Shown here piece after piece: positions 7,428 to 17,187 of a DNA stretch of 25,904 nucleotides. Made by a program: the position numbers and the translations under genes. The stretch is taken from positions 1-25,904 of the forward strand of contig DATJPN010000048.1 in the NCBI GenBank assembly GCA_035506335.1, in the 5' to 3' direction. Within the stretch, counting starts at the first letter, position 1; the number at the start of each line of letters is the position of its first letter. This DNA comes from DAIDKA01 sp035506335. Lineage in GTDB: Bacteria; Pseudomonadota; Gammaproteobacteria; Steroidobacterales; Steroidobacteraceae. The notes beneath the pieces are model-generated. The model saw nothing but the letters and a program-made list of their open reading frames with translations. It made no database searches and was not told where the DNA came from.

Positions 7428-8450
7428 TCAGGCGGCCTGGTTTTCCAGATCCGCCGTGTAGCGACCGACGCTGGCGAGTCCGTTCAGGCGCGCCCGCTTC
7501 AGGTACTCCTTCTGCCCGATCAGGTAGCCGGCGGCCGTGCCTCCCCAGCCCTTGAGCGCGGCGTCCTGCAATGCGCGGCCATAACTGAAGGTCAGGTTCC
7601 AGGGCAGTCCGCCGATCTGGTTCATCAGCGACAGGTGCAGCGTCGCCTCCTGCGATGACTGGCCGCCGGAGAGGAAGGCGATGCCGGGAACGGCGCCGGG
7701 CACATGGCGCTTCAGGCACCGCACGGTCGCGCGGGCGACCTGCTCGGGAGGGGCGCGATTCGCCGCCTTCTTGCCGGAGATCACCATGTTCGGCTTCAGC
7801 ACCATGCCTTCGAGGTAGACGCGGTGCCGCTGCAGCTGATCGAACACCACGTGCAGGGTCTGGTCCGTGACCGCCTCGCAGCGCTCGATGGAATGATCCC
7901 CGTCCATCAGGACTTCCGGCTCGACGATCGGAACGATCTGCTGCTCCTGGCACAGCGCCGCATAGCGGGCCAGCGCCTGGGCATTGGCCTCGATCGCATA
8001 CGCGGTCGGTATGTCCCGGCCGATGTCGATGACGGCGCGCCACTTCGCGAAGCGGGCGCCGAGGCGGTAGTACTCCTGCAGCCGCTCGCGCAGGCCGTCG
8101 AGGCCCTCGGTGATGGTCTCGCCGGGGAAGCCGGCGAAGGGCTTGGCGCCCAGGTCGACCTTGATGCCCGGCAACACGCCAATGCTCGCGAGGTGGTCGG
8201 CGAAGTTCACGCCGGAGGAGGTCTTCTGGCGGATCGTCTCGTCGTAGAGGATGACGCCGCTCACCCACTCCTGGGCCCCGGGAGCCGTCAGCAGCATGTC
8301 GCGATAGGTGCGGCGATGCTCCTCCGTGGACTCGAGCCGGATGCTGTCGAAGCGCTTCTTGATGGTGCTCGAGCTTTCATCCGCGGCCAGCAGACCCTTG
8401 CCCTTCGCCACCATGCCACGGGCAACTTTTTCCAGATCGCTGAGATTCAT
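7428..8450 (-). CDS. Class I fructose-bisphosphate aldolase
   Basis: This enzyme cleaves fructose 1,6-bisphosphate to dihydroxyacetone phosphate and glyceraldehyde 3-phosphate, or condenses them in gluconeogenesis, through a Schiff base rather than a metal. It is the eukaryote-like class I type. The Schiff-base lysine is K219 in VLKPNMV. Other active-site positions are visible: D23 in LAADES, K137 in AKWRA and E177 in IVEPEV. At 340 residues it is slightly shorter than animal aldolases. I chose the ATG at 8450 over an upstream ATG (8510) because MNLSDLEKVA matches the family N-terminus and a strong AAGGGGG ribosome site (8460-8466) lies 9 bases ahead. It is divergent from the SUF regulator and directly upstream of mlaF. 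Confidence 0.95.
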   Translation of the reverse strand: MNLSDLEKVARGMVAKGKGLLAADESSSTIKKRFDSIRLESTEEHRRTYRDMLLTAPGAQEWVSGVILYDETIRQKTSSGVNFADHLASIGVLPGIKVDLGAKPFAGFPGETITEGLDGLRERLQEYYRLGARFAKWRAVIDIGRDIPTAYAIEANAQALARYAALCQEQQIVPIVEPEVLMDGDHSIERCEAVTDQTLHVVFDQLQRHRVYLEGMVLKPNMVISGKKAANRAPPEQVARATVRCLKRHVPGAVPGIAFLSGGQSSQEATLHLSLMNQIGGLPWNLTFSYGRALQDAALKGWGGTAAGYLIGQKEYLKRARLNGLASVGRYTADLENQAA

Positions 8451-8546
8451 CGTCGCGTACCCCCTTAGGTACTGAAACAGGCAGCCTGATTCGGGCCGGA
8501 AGAATACCAAATCGGCATGGCGCGGCGCCGCAGCGCCAGGCGGCGC

Positions 8547-8575
8547 TTGGATTGGAGCCTAAAGAGTACTAAAAT
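8547..8575 (+). promoter_or_regulatory. Candidate sigma-70 promoter of the suf operon
   Basis: TTGGAT (8547-8552) and TAAAAT (8570-8575) resemble -35 and -10 elements and are separated by exactly 17 bases. Transcription would start near 8582, giving a leader of about 35 bases before the regulator ATG at 8617. This is the only convincing promoter-like pair in the 166-base divergent gap between the aldolase gene and the regulator gene. Confidence 0.5.
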
Positions 8576-8586
8576 GGTCCTAGTTA
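8558..8586 (+). promoter_or_regulatory. Candidate Rrf2 operator overlapping the suf promoter
   Basis: Three CTA-containing units (CCTAAAGAGTA, CTAAAATGGTC, CTAGTTACC) have their CTA at 8559, 8569 and 8580. They are therefore spaced 10 and 11 bases apart, about one helical turn. The block is markedly AT-richer than its surroundings and covers the proposed -10 element and start site, where a repressor would act. Rrf2 regulators of SUF operons commonly autorepress through AT-rich sites at this location. The match to any published consensus was not computed, so the assignment is tentative. Confidence 0.35.
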
Positions 8587-8616
8587 CCCGGCACCCCTCT
8601 TCAGAGTCCGGCAACC

Positions 8617-9073
8617 ATGTTACGCATCAGCAAGTTAACCGATTACGCGACGGTGGTCCTGGCCGCACTGGCCGAGAGCCCCGAGCGCCTGCGCACCGCG
8701 ACGGCCCTGGCCGAGCGCACCCACATTGCCGCGCCCACCGTCAGCAAGCTGCTGAAGCAACTGCATCGGGCGGGCCTGCTCACCTCGACACGCGGACTGC
8801 GCGGCGGATACCAGCTGGCGCTGCCGCCGGCCCGGATCACGGTCGCCGCCATCCTCGACGCCCTGGAGGGCCCGGTTGCCCTCACCGGCTGTTCGAGCGG
8901 CCATGCCCAGTGCGGCATCGAACACCATTGCCGCGTCGCCCCGGTGTGGCAGCGGCTGAATATCGCCCTGCGCCGCGCATTGAGCGAGGTCACGCTGGCG
9001 GAGCTTGCCGGCGTGGACCCGGTCCAGCCCCGGTTGCCGATGCTCGAACGCGAAATCAAGTTCGCCGCGCGCC

Positions 9074-9081
<8 letters not shown>
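8617..9081 (+). CDS. Rrf2-family SUF operon regulator (IscR-like)
   Basis: This is a DNA-binding regulator that probably senses iron-sulfur cluster status and controls the following suf genes. The N-terminal winged helix-turn-helix is typical of Rrf2 (MLRISKLTDYATVVL; recognition region APTVSKLLKQLHRAGLL; wing STRGLRGGYQLA). Cysteines C92, C99 and C105 have the C-x6-C-x5-C-like spacing that holds the [2Fe-2S] cluster in IscR. The protein has 154 residues, normal for the SUF-type Rrf2 regulators. The last 8 bases of the gene overlap the sufB start, so it is the first gene of the operon and probably autoregulated. No strong ribosome site is visible. Confidence 0.93.
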
Positions 9082-10522
<1,441 letters not shown>

Positions 10523-10528
10523 CACATC

Positions 10529-11278
10529 ATGCTAATAGTCAAAGATCTGCACGTCAGCGTGGGCGGCACCGCCGTCCTGAAGGGCCTGAACCTCACCGTC
10601 CCGACCGGCGAGGTGCATGCCATCATGGGTCCGAACGGCTCGGGCAAGAGCACCCTCTCCTACGTGCTCGCCGGCCGCCCCGGATACTCGGTCACCGCCG
10701 GCGGCGTCACCTACGACGGACGGGATCTGCTGTCGCTGGCGCCCGAGGAGCGCGCCCACAACGGCGTCTTCCTGGGGTTTCAGTACCCGGTCGAGATTCC
10801 GGGCGTCAACAACGTCTATCTGCTCAAGGCCGCCTTGAATGCGGCGCGCCGGCATCGCGGCCTGCCCGAAGTGGATGCCTTCGACTTCCTCGGGCTGGTG
10901 CGCGAGAAGATGCGGCTCATGCAGATGCCCGAGTCGTTCCTGTCGCGCGGCGTCAACGAAGGCTTCTCGGGTGGTGAGAAGAAGCGCAACGAGATCCTGC
11001 AGATGCTGGTCCTCGAACCGCGCCTGGCGATACTCGATGAGACCGATTCGGGCCTCGACATCGATGCCCTGAAGGTCGTCGCCACCGGCGTCAACAGCCT
11101 GCGGGGCGCGGAGCGCTCCTTCATCCTGGTCACGCACTACCAGCGCCTGCTCGATCACATCGTTCCGGACCGCGTCCACGTGCTGGCCGGCGGCCGCATC
11201 GTGCGCAGCGGCGATCACACCCTGGCCCATGAGCTCGAACGCCGCGGCTATGACTGGGTGATCGGCGAGGCGGCCTGA
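10529..11278 (+). CDS. sufC: SufC, ATPase of the SufBCD complex
   Basis: SufC is a cytoplasmic ABC-type ATPase that dimerises on SufB and SufD and drives the conformational change needed for cluster assembly. It is not a transporter. Walker A GPNGSGKST is at 34-42, the SufC-specific signature FSGGEKKRNE at 146-155, Walker B LAILDETDSGLD at 167-178, and switch His at 203. The length of 249 residues is standard. It starts 6 bases after sufB and ends 7 bases before the first possible sufD start. Confidence 0.97.
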   Translation: MLIVKDLHVSVGGTAVLKGLNLTVPTGEVHAIMGPNGSGKSTLSYVLAGRPGYSVTAGGVTYDGRDLLSLAPEERAHNGVFLGFQYPVEIPGVNNVYLLKAALNAARRHRGLPEVDAFDFLGLVREKMRLMQMPESFLSRGVNEGFSGGEKKRNEILQMLVLEPRLAILDETDSGLDIDALKVVATGVNSLRGAERSFILVTHYQRLLDHIVPDRVHVLAGGRIVRSGDHTLAHELERRGYDWVIGEAA

Positions 11279-11285
11279 AGGCCGC

Positions 11286-12560
11286 ATGGGACCCCACATG
11301 AGCAGTCCTCTTCTGGCCCGCATCGCCGCCGAACACGCCGCGGCCTTCGCCGCCGAATCCACCTCGGACACGCTCGCGCACCGGCTCCAGGCGTTGCAGG
11401 GGCTGCTGGCGCGCGGCCTGCCCACGACGCGGGACGAGAACTGGCGCTACGCGAATCTGCGGGCCCTGGAGCAGGCGAGCTTCGCGCCCGGCAACGACTC
11501 GGCCACCGTCCGGGCCGCCGACCTGCCCGCGCCGATCGAGGGCTTTGCGCGCCTGGTCTTCGTCGACGGCCGGTTCGCGCCGCAGCTGTCGGTGGCCCCG
11601 GGCGCCGTCGGCACGGCGACCTTCGAGCGCCTGCACGGCGGGCTGCCCACGAACGAGGCGCCCTTCGCCCTGCTGAATGAGGCCTTCGCCACCGATGGCG
11701 CCGACATCCGCGTCGCCGCCGGCGCAGCGTGCGCCGATATCGAAGTGGTGTTCTGCGGCGCCTCGCCCGCGGCGTCATATCCGCGCCTGAACGTGCGGCT
11801 GGCGCCCGATGCCCGCCTGCGACTGATAGAGCGTCACGTGGGTTCGGCGGCACCGGCCGGACTCATCGATTCCGTCGCACGCATCGACCTTGGCACGGGC
11901 GCCTCCTGCAGCCACTACCGCCTGCAGGAGACCGGCGCAGCCGCCGTCTGGACCGATACGGTGCGCGCCAGAGTGGGCAGCGATGCCCGTTACCACCTGC
12001 ACCTGTTGCACGTGGGCGCACTGGCCGCGCGCTCGAGCATCGACGTCGAACTCGCCGGCACCGCCGCGCAGACCCTGATCGACACGGTGTCACTGGCGGA
12101 CGGCCGGCAGGTGCATGACACCCTGATCGTCGTGGATCACCAGGCCGCGCGCACCAGGACGCAGGAGAACTTCCGCGGCATCGCCGGGGGCGGCGCCCGC
12201 ATCGGCTTCAATGGCCTGATCATCGTGCGCGATGCGGCGCCGCAGTCCGATTCGGCCCAGTCGCTGAAGGGCCTGATCACCGGCGCCGGGGCGGAGATCG
12301 ACCTGCGGCCGCAGCTTGAGATCCACACCGACGAGGTGCGCTGCAGCCACGGCGCGACCACCGGCAAACTGGACGACAACATGCTGTTCTACCTGCTCAG
12401 CCGCGGCATCGATGCGGATATCGCGCAGCGCCTCCTGAAGTGGGCCTTCATCACCGACGTGGTGGCGAGGATCGACGTGCCGGCGCTGCGCGCCCACGTG
12501 CAGCGCAGCCTCGCGAGCCACACCCCGGACGCCGGGAGCCTCGAGGGGCTGCTGTCATGA
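11286..12560 (+). CDS. sufD: SufD, SufBCD complex subunit
   Basis: SufD pairs with SufB in the SufBC2D scaffold and is needed for iron acquisition during cluster assembly. The protein is about 420 residues. It has the shared SufB/SufD beta-helix core and the conserved C-terminal block containing QSLKGLITGAGAEIDLRPQLEIHTDEVRCSHGATTG, DDNMLFYLLSRGID and the final helices. Two starts are possible: ATG 11286, with GAAGG four bases upstream, and ATG 11298 (MSSPLL). I list the longer form. The stop overlaps the sufS start as ATGA. Confidence 0.95.
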   Translation: MGPHMSSPLLARIAAEHAAAFAAESTSDTLAHRLQALQGLLARGLPTTRDENWRYANLRALEQASFAPGNDSATVRAADLPAPIEGFARLVFVDGRFAPQLSVAPGAVGTATFERLHGGLPTNEAPFALLNEAFATDGADIRVAAGAACADIEVVFCGASPAASYPRLNVRLAPDARLRLIERHVGSAAPAGLIDSVARIDLGTGASCSHYRLQETGAAAVWTDTVRARVGSDARYHLHLLHVGALAARSSIDVELAGTAAQTLIDTVSLADGRQVHDTLIVVDHQAARTRTQENFRGIAGGGARIGFNGLIIVRDAAPQSDSAQSLKGLITGAGAEIDLRPQLEIHTDEVRCSHGATTGKLDDNMLFYLLSRGIDADIAQRLLKWAFITDVVARIDVPALRAHVQRSLASHTPDAGSLEGLLS

Positions 12561-13807
12561 GCGCCACGCCGCTGCGGGCCGCCACCGGCGGCTACGATGT
12601 CGAGCGGGTGCGCCGCGACTTTCCGATCCTCGCCCGGACGGTCCACGGCAAGCCGCTGACCTACCTCGACAGCGCCGCTTCCGCGCAGCGCCCGCTCGCC
12701 GTCATCCGCGCCGTCGACGACTACGAGACCCGCTCACACGCCAACGTGCACCGCGGCGTGCATGCGCTCAGCCAGGAGGCCACCGCCGCCTTCGAGGGCG
12801 CGCGTGAGCGCGTGCGCCGCTTCATCAACGCCCGGTCCAGCCGCGAAATCATCTTCACCCGCGGCACCACCGAGGCCATCAACCTCGTGGCGCACTCCTT
12901 CGGCCGCGCGCGCTTCGGTCCCGGCGATGAGATCCTCATCACGGCCCTGGAGCACCACGCCAACATCGTCCCCTGGCAGATGGTGCGCGATGCCACCGGT
13001 TGTTCCCTCGTCGTCGCCCCGATCGATGCATCCGGCGAGCTGCTCCTGCCCGAGTTCCTCCGACTGCTCTCGCCGCGGACCCGGCTGGTCGCCGTCGCCC
13101 AGGTCTCCAATGCACTCGGAACCGTGCTGCCGGTCGGGCCGATCATCGCCGCCGCTCACGCGCGCGGTGTCCCGGTGCTCGTGGATGGAGCCCAGGCCGT
13201 CGCCCACGCGCGAGTGGATGTCCAGGCGCTGGGTGCCGACTTCTACGCCTTCTCGGGCCACAAGCTCTACGGCCCGACGGGCATCGGGGTACTGTTCGGC
13301 CGCGAGGAACTGCTCGCCGACATGCCGCCGTGGCAGGGCGGCGGCGACATGATCCTGAACGTGACCTTCGAGCGCACGACCTACAACGAGCTGCCCTACA
13401 AGTTCGAGGCGGGCACGCCGAACATCTCCGGCGCGGTGGGTCTCGGGGCCGCCGTCGACTATGTGGAATCCCTCGGCATCGAGGCCATCGCGGCCCACGA
13501 ACACGCGCTGCTGGAAGCCGCCACCGCCGCCCTCGCGGCCATTCCGGGCCTCACCCTCATCGGCACGGCCCGCGAGAAGGCGGCCGTGATCTCCTTCGTC
13601 ATGCAGGGCATCCATCCTCATGATCTCGGAACCATCCTGGACGCCGAGGGCGTGGCGGTGCGCACCGGCCACCACTGCGCCCAGCCGGTGATGGACTTCT
13701 TCGGCATTCCGGCGACGGCCCGGGCGTCCTTCGCCTGCTACAACACCCTGGCCGAGGTCCAGCAGCTTGCCGCCGCGTTGCGCCGCGCGCAGGAGGTTTT
13801 CGCGTAA
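12557..13807 (+). CDS. sufS: SufS, group II cysteine desulfurase
   Basis: SufS is a PLP enzyme that removes sulfur from L-cysteine, giving alanine and an enzyme persulfide for cluster assembly. The PLP lysine is K236 in SGHKLYGPTG and the sulfur-accepting cysteine is C374 in RTGHHCAQP, both in the class II arrangement. The protein has 416 residues, close to E. coli SufS. The ATG at 12557 gives an ATGA overlap with sufD, and TAATG joins it to sufU. Since sufU rather than sufE follows, the persulfide is presumably handed to SufU. Confidence 0.97.
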   Translation: MSATPLRAATGGYDVERVRRDFPILARTVHGKPLTYLDSAASAQRPLAVIRAVDDYETRSHANVHRGVHALSQEATAAFEGARERVRRFINARSSREIIFTRGTTEAINLVAHSFGRARFGPGDEILITALEHHANIVPWQMVRDATGCSLVVAPIDASGELLLPEFLRLLSPRTRLVAVAQVSNALGTVLPVGPIIAAAHARGVPVLVDGAQAVAHARVDVQALGADFYAFSGHKLYGPTGIGVLFGREELLADMPPWQGGGDMILNVTFERTTYNELPYKFEAGTPNISGAVGLGAAVDYVESLGIEAIAAHEHALLEAATAALAAIPGLTLIGTAREKAAVISFVMQGIHPHDLGTILDAEGVAVRTGHHCAQPVMDFFGIPATARASFACYNTLAEVQQLAAALRRAQEVFA

Positions 13808-14277
13808 TGGAGCTGAAGGACCTGTACCGCGACGTGATCCTGGATCACAACCGCCACCCGCGTAACTTCGGGCGGCTGGACCCGGCGGATGCCGCGGCCG
13901 ATGGCCACAATCCCCTGTGCGGGGACCGGCTGCACCTCTCCTTGCGGCTGTCGGGCGACACCATCACGGACATCCGCTTCGAGGGCAAGGGCTGCGCGAT
14001 CTCCACCGCCTCGGCATCTCTGATGAGCGAAGCGGTGAAGGGTCGCGGCCGCGCGGCCGTGCAGGCCCTGTTCGAGCAGGTCCACGCGCTGCTCACCCAG
14101 CCGGACGCGCCGGTCGGGTCGCTGGGCAAGCTCGCCGCGCTCTCCGGCGTGCGCGAGTTCCCCTCGCGCGTGAAATGCGCGAGCCTGTGCTGGCACACGC
14201 TCAATGCGGCCCTCGCGCAGGGTGGCACGATTTCGACCGAGGGCGGCAACGAGGCCTCCGCGGAAGGCGCCCGATGA
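13807..14277 (+). CDS. sufU: SufU-type sulfur transfer/scaffold protein
   Basis: SufU accepts persulfide sulfur from SufS through a zinc-bound ligand swap and passes it to SufBCD. The 156-residue protein keeps all four expected ligands: C38 and D40 in NPLCGD, C63 in GKGCAIS and C124 in RVKCASL. There is an extra cysteine, C128, just beyond. The roughly 20-residue segment before the last cysteine that separates SufU from IscU is present. The start codon shares one base with the sufS stop, and the stop overlaps the next start as ATGA. The operon has neither SufE nor an A-type carrier (SufA), so SufU is the only sulfur relay visible here. Confidence 0.95.
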   Translation: MELKDLYRDVILDHNRHPRNFGRLDPADAAADGHNPLCGDRLHLSLRLSGDTITDIRFEGKGCAISTASASLMSEAVKGRGRAAVQALFEQVHALLTQPDAPVGSLGKLAALSGVREFPSRVKCASLCWHTLNAALAQGGTISTEGGNEASAEGAR

Positions 14278-14825
14278 GGTCGCACGAAAATGAACCGGTG
14301 GTCATCTACCGCGAGGTCAAGGCGGTGGTGGTGCCCGCCGGACAGGAAGTGACGCTGAAGCCGGGTCAGGCCGGGTACATCACCCAGGCGCTCGGTGGCA
14401 GCTTCACGCTCTATATCGACGGCAACCTCTATCGGCTGGCCGGAGCCGACGCCGATGCCATCGGCAAGGAGGCCGTGAAGATCCCGGAGCTGCCGGCGAA
14501 CGCCACCGAAAACGACGTGCTGGATGCCGTCTGGGCACAATTGCGCACCTGCTTCGATCCGGAGATCCCCATCAACATCGTCGAGCTCGGCCTGGTCTAT
14601 GATTGCGCGGTGGCACCGCGGGAGGACGGCACCCGCACCGTCAACGTCAAGATGACCCTCACGGCCCCGGGGTGCGGCATGGGCGATATCCTGGTCGATG
14701 ATGCCACGGACAAGATCAGACTGATCCCCACGGTCAGCGAGGCCAAGGTCGAACTGGTATTCGATCCACCCTGGAACCAGTCCATGATGACCGAGGCGGC
14801 CCGGTTGCAGACCGGGATGTTCTGA
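14274..14825 (+). CDS. sufT: SufT-like DUF59 Fe-S maturation protein
   Basis: This is a DUF59/MIP18-family protein of the SufT type, implicated in maturation or transfer of iron-sulfur clusters, especially under high demand. The 183-residue product has an N-terminal extension (1-75) with a hydrophobic beta-rich segment of the kind often seen in the long proteobacterial form. The DUF59 core (about 80-170) contains DPEIPINIVELGLVYD and APGCGMGD with the conserved cysteine C134. The ATGA overlap with sufU and the 2-base gap to the ferredoxin gene place it firmly in the suf operon. A direct client protein cannot be read from the sequence. Confidence 0.92.
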   Translation: MRSHENEPVVIYREVKAVVVPAGQEVTLKPGQAGYITQALGGSFTLYIDGNLYRLAGADADAIGKEAVKIPELPANATENDVLDAVWAQLRTCFDPEIPINIVELGLVYDCAVAPREDGTRTVNVKMTLTAPGCGMGDILVDDATDKIRLIPTVSEAKVELVFDPPWNQSMMTEAARLQTGMF

Positions 14826-14827
14826 AC

Positions 14828-15142
14828 ATGGCCGAGGAATGGGTCGATGCGGGACCGGCGGCCGCCGTGCGCGAGGATCGCGCCTACAGCGCCGAGGTGC
14901 GCGGCTACGCGGTGGTCATCGCGCGCTGCGGCAATGAGTTCTACGCGATGGAGGATCGCTGCACCCACGATGGAGAGTCCTTCGCGGCCGCCGATGTCGA
15001 GGAGTGCGAGATCATCTGCCCGCGGCACTTCGCCCGTTTCTGCCTCAAGACCGGCGCGGCGCTGACTCCGCCGGCCTACGAGCCCGCCCGGACCTTCAAG
15101 GTCCGCATCGACGACGGCCGGATCCTGGTCGCCGTGCCGTGA
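14828..15142 (+). CDS. Small Rieske-type [2Fe-2S] ferredoxin
   Basis: This is a soluble 104-residue Rieske ferredoxin of the type that serves non-heme iron oxygenases. The cluster ligands are all present as C45-x-H47 (RCTHDG) and C64-x2-H67 (CPRHFARF), the two-Cys two-His set. No signal peptide or membrane segment is seen, so it is cytoplasmic. Its place after sufT suggests a job in the SUF pathway, perhaps electron supply during cluster assembly, rather than service to an oxygenase; no oxygenase gene is nearby. That role is inferred from context only. Its stop overlaps the next start as GTGA. Confidence 0.93.
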   Translation: MAEEWVDAGPAAAVREDRAYSAEVRGYAVVIARCGNEFYAMEDRCTHDGESFAAADVEECEIICPRHFARFCLKTGAALTPPAYEPARTFKVRIDDGRILVAVP

Positions 15143-17187
15143 ACCTCCCGCGCCTCGCGCTGGGTGTGCTGCTCGCACTGCCGGGCATTCCCCCCGCGCA
15201 GGCCCGAGGACAGGACGAAAGCGTTTCCGGTGATTTCTGGATCGAGCCCGCGACCCTGCGCTCGCTCGGATTCGAGTGGCGCGTCGCCGGGGATGACAAC
15301 CGCAATGCCACGGTCCGGGTGAGCTACCGGAAACGGGGTGAACAGAGGTGGCACGAGGGACTGCCGCTGCTGCGGCTGCAGCGCGAATCGGTGACCGGCG
15401 GCGTGCCACGTGACGGGGACGGTCAGCACTTCAACCGCTACGTCGCGCCGAACATGTTCGCCGGCAGCCTCCTGAATCTCGAGCCCGACACGCAGTACGA
15501 TGTGCGGCTGGTGCTCTCCGACCCGGACGGCGTGCGCGGCCCGAAGGTACGGACCGCCATCGCCCGCACCCGGCGCGAACCCCAACCGGCGGCCGGCGGT
15601 CACGTCTACCACGTCTATCCTTTCGACTACAAAGGAGTCCGCCAGCAGCCCGCCTTCACGGGCCTGCTGGCCGCCTACTACCTGGGATCGGACCAGTCCG
15701 ATCACTCGCGCGAGATGCCCGCGCGCGTGCAGCCCGGGGATACCATCCTGGTGCACGCCGGCCTCTACCAGGACAACCGCTTCGTCTACAGCGGCTTCGA
15801 TCGCAGCATCGCCGCCTATGGGACGCCCTTCGACGGCACCTATTACCTGACCCAGAGCGGGACGGCCGACAAGCCCATCGTCATCAGGGCCGCCGGTGAC
15901 GGCGAGGTGATTTTCGATGGCGACGGCTGCGACAACCTGTTCAATCTCATGGGCGGCAACTACAACTACTTCGACGGCATCAACGTCCGCAATACCAATG
16001 TCGCCTTCAAGCTCGGCATCAAGAACATCGCCGGCTCCAGCGGCTTCACGCTCAAGCACAGCCGGATCTACGACGTGGGACGGGTCATCGAGGCCGGCTG
16101 GTCGGGGTCGAAGGACTTCTACATCGCCGACAATGTCTTCATCGGGCGTCATGATCCGTTGAAGCTGCAGAGCTGGTTCACCCCCGAGGTGTGGGCGAAG
16201 TTCCCGGGCTATCCGGCGCTGATCCGTTCCGAATACGCGGTCAAGGTCTACGGCCAGGGGCATGTCGTCGAATACAACTACGTCGCCAACTGGCACGACG
16301 GAATCGACGTCGACACCTACGGCGACCCGGACGGTACGCCGCACGAGCGGCGCGACCGCGTACCGGTGGCCATCGACATCAACAACAACGACATCTACAA
16401 CGCCGACGACAACTGCATCGAAGCCGATGGCGGGGCCCACAACATCCGGGTGTTCCAGAACCGCTGCTTCAATTCCACCGGAGGCGCCTTGAGCGCCCAG
16501 CCGATCTTCGGCGGCCCGCTGTACTTCTACCGGAACCTGGTCTACGGGCAGACCACCGGCGGGTACCTGAAGCTCGTCGATACGCCCGCCGGCGTGCTCG
16601 TCTACCAGAACACCTTCATCGGCCAGGCCCGCTACTGTGGGCCTGCTTCGAACGTCCATTTTCGCAACAACCTGATCCTCGCGGATGGGTGGACCTCCAC
16701 CCTCTTCTGCCTGAAGACCTTCACCCGCTATTCGGATTCGGACTACAACGGTTTCTACGCCAACGCCGGCGCCGAGAACTCCTTCGACTGGGAATCGCCG
16801 GCGGCAGGGCTGCTCACCGACTACCAGGGCAAGCTCGAGGTTCACCGCTTCAGGACCCTCGCCGAATACCGCGCCGGCACGGGTAACGAAGCCCACAGCG
16901 TCACGGTCGACTCCGGGATCTTCATGAGCGTGCCTTTGCCCGACCGGTCCGATCCCCAGCGGCTCTACAATCCCGAAGACCTCGACTTCCGGCTGAAGCC
17001 CGGATCGGCCGCGATCGACGCGGGGGTCGAGTTGCCGTCCATCACCGACGGTTTCACCGGGAGGGCCCCGGATCTCGGGGCCTACGAACTCGGGCGACCG
17101 CTACCCCATTACGGACCGCGATCGGCACCCGTCGGGGCCCCCGGACCCGAGGCGCCGCGCTCGCTGAGAGGACCGCCGGGCTCCTGA
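15139..17187 (+). CDS. Secreted right-handed parallel beta-helix protein with FN3-like N-domain
   Basis: The function is unknown; the fold suggests polysaccharide binding or lyase/hydrolase activity outside the cytoplasm. The start is the GTG at 15139, overlapping the ferredoxin stop as GTGA; the frame upstream of it is a shadow of that gene. A signal peptide (VNLPRLALGVLLALPG, likely cleavage after PAQA, residue 22) is followed by an FN3-like domain (about 27-140, ending LEPDTQYDVRLVLSDPDG). A long beta-helix (about 150-650) follows, with short Asn-rich turns such as INNNDIYNADDNCIEADGG and a final GRAPDLGAYELG motif common in bacterial beta-helix proteins. It has 682 residues. The last 26 or so residues are Pro/Gly-rich and overlap the cupredoxin gene on the other strand. 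I see no diagnostic catalytic motif of a named lyase family. Confidence 0.85.
   Translation: MNLPRLALGVLLALPGIPPAQARGQDESVSGDFWIEPATLRSLGFEWRVAGDDNRNATVRVSYRKRGEQRWHEGLPLLRLQRESVTGGVPRDGDGQHFNRYVAPNMFAGSLLNLEPDTQYDVRLVLSDPDGVRGPKVRTAIARTRREPQPAAGGHVYHVYPFDYKGVRQQPAFTGLLAAYYLGSDQSDHSREMPARVQPGDTILVHAGLYQDNRFVYSGFDRSIAAYGTPFDGTYYLTQSGTADKPIVIRAAGDGEVIFDGDGCDNLFNLMGGNYNYFDGINVRNTNVAFKLGIKNIAGSSGFTLKHSRIYDVGRVIEAGWSGSKDFYIADNVFIGRHDPLKLQSWFTPEVWAKFPGYPALIRSEYAVKVYGQGHVVEYNYVANWHDGIDVDTYGDPDGTPHERRDRVPVAIDINNNDIYNADDNCIEADGGAHNIRVFQNRCFNSTGGALSAQPIFGGPLYFYRNLVYGQTTGGYLKLVDTPAGVLVYQNTFIGQARYCGPASNVHFRNNLILADGWTSTLFCLKTFTRYSDSDYNGFYANAGAENSFDWESPAAGLLTDYQGKLEVHRFRTLAEYRAGTGNEAHSVTVDSGIFMSVPLPDRSDPQRLYNPEDLDFRLKPGSAAIDAGVELPSITDGFTGRAPDLGAYELGRPLPHYGPRSAPVGAPGPEAPRSLRGPPGS

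Noticed and set aside
8451..8510. Twenty-residue N-terminal extension of the aldolase
   Set aside because: The family N-terminus begins at MNLSDLEKVA, and a strong ribosome site lies directly ahead of that ATG.
15076..16896. A 606-codon open frame on the minus strand opposite the beta-helix gene
   Set aside because: Its product is Val/Gly/Asp/Arg-rich with no signal, motif or domain. High GC leaves antisense frames open by chance. The plus-strand product has a clear signal peptide and fold.
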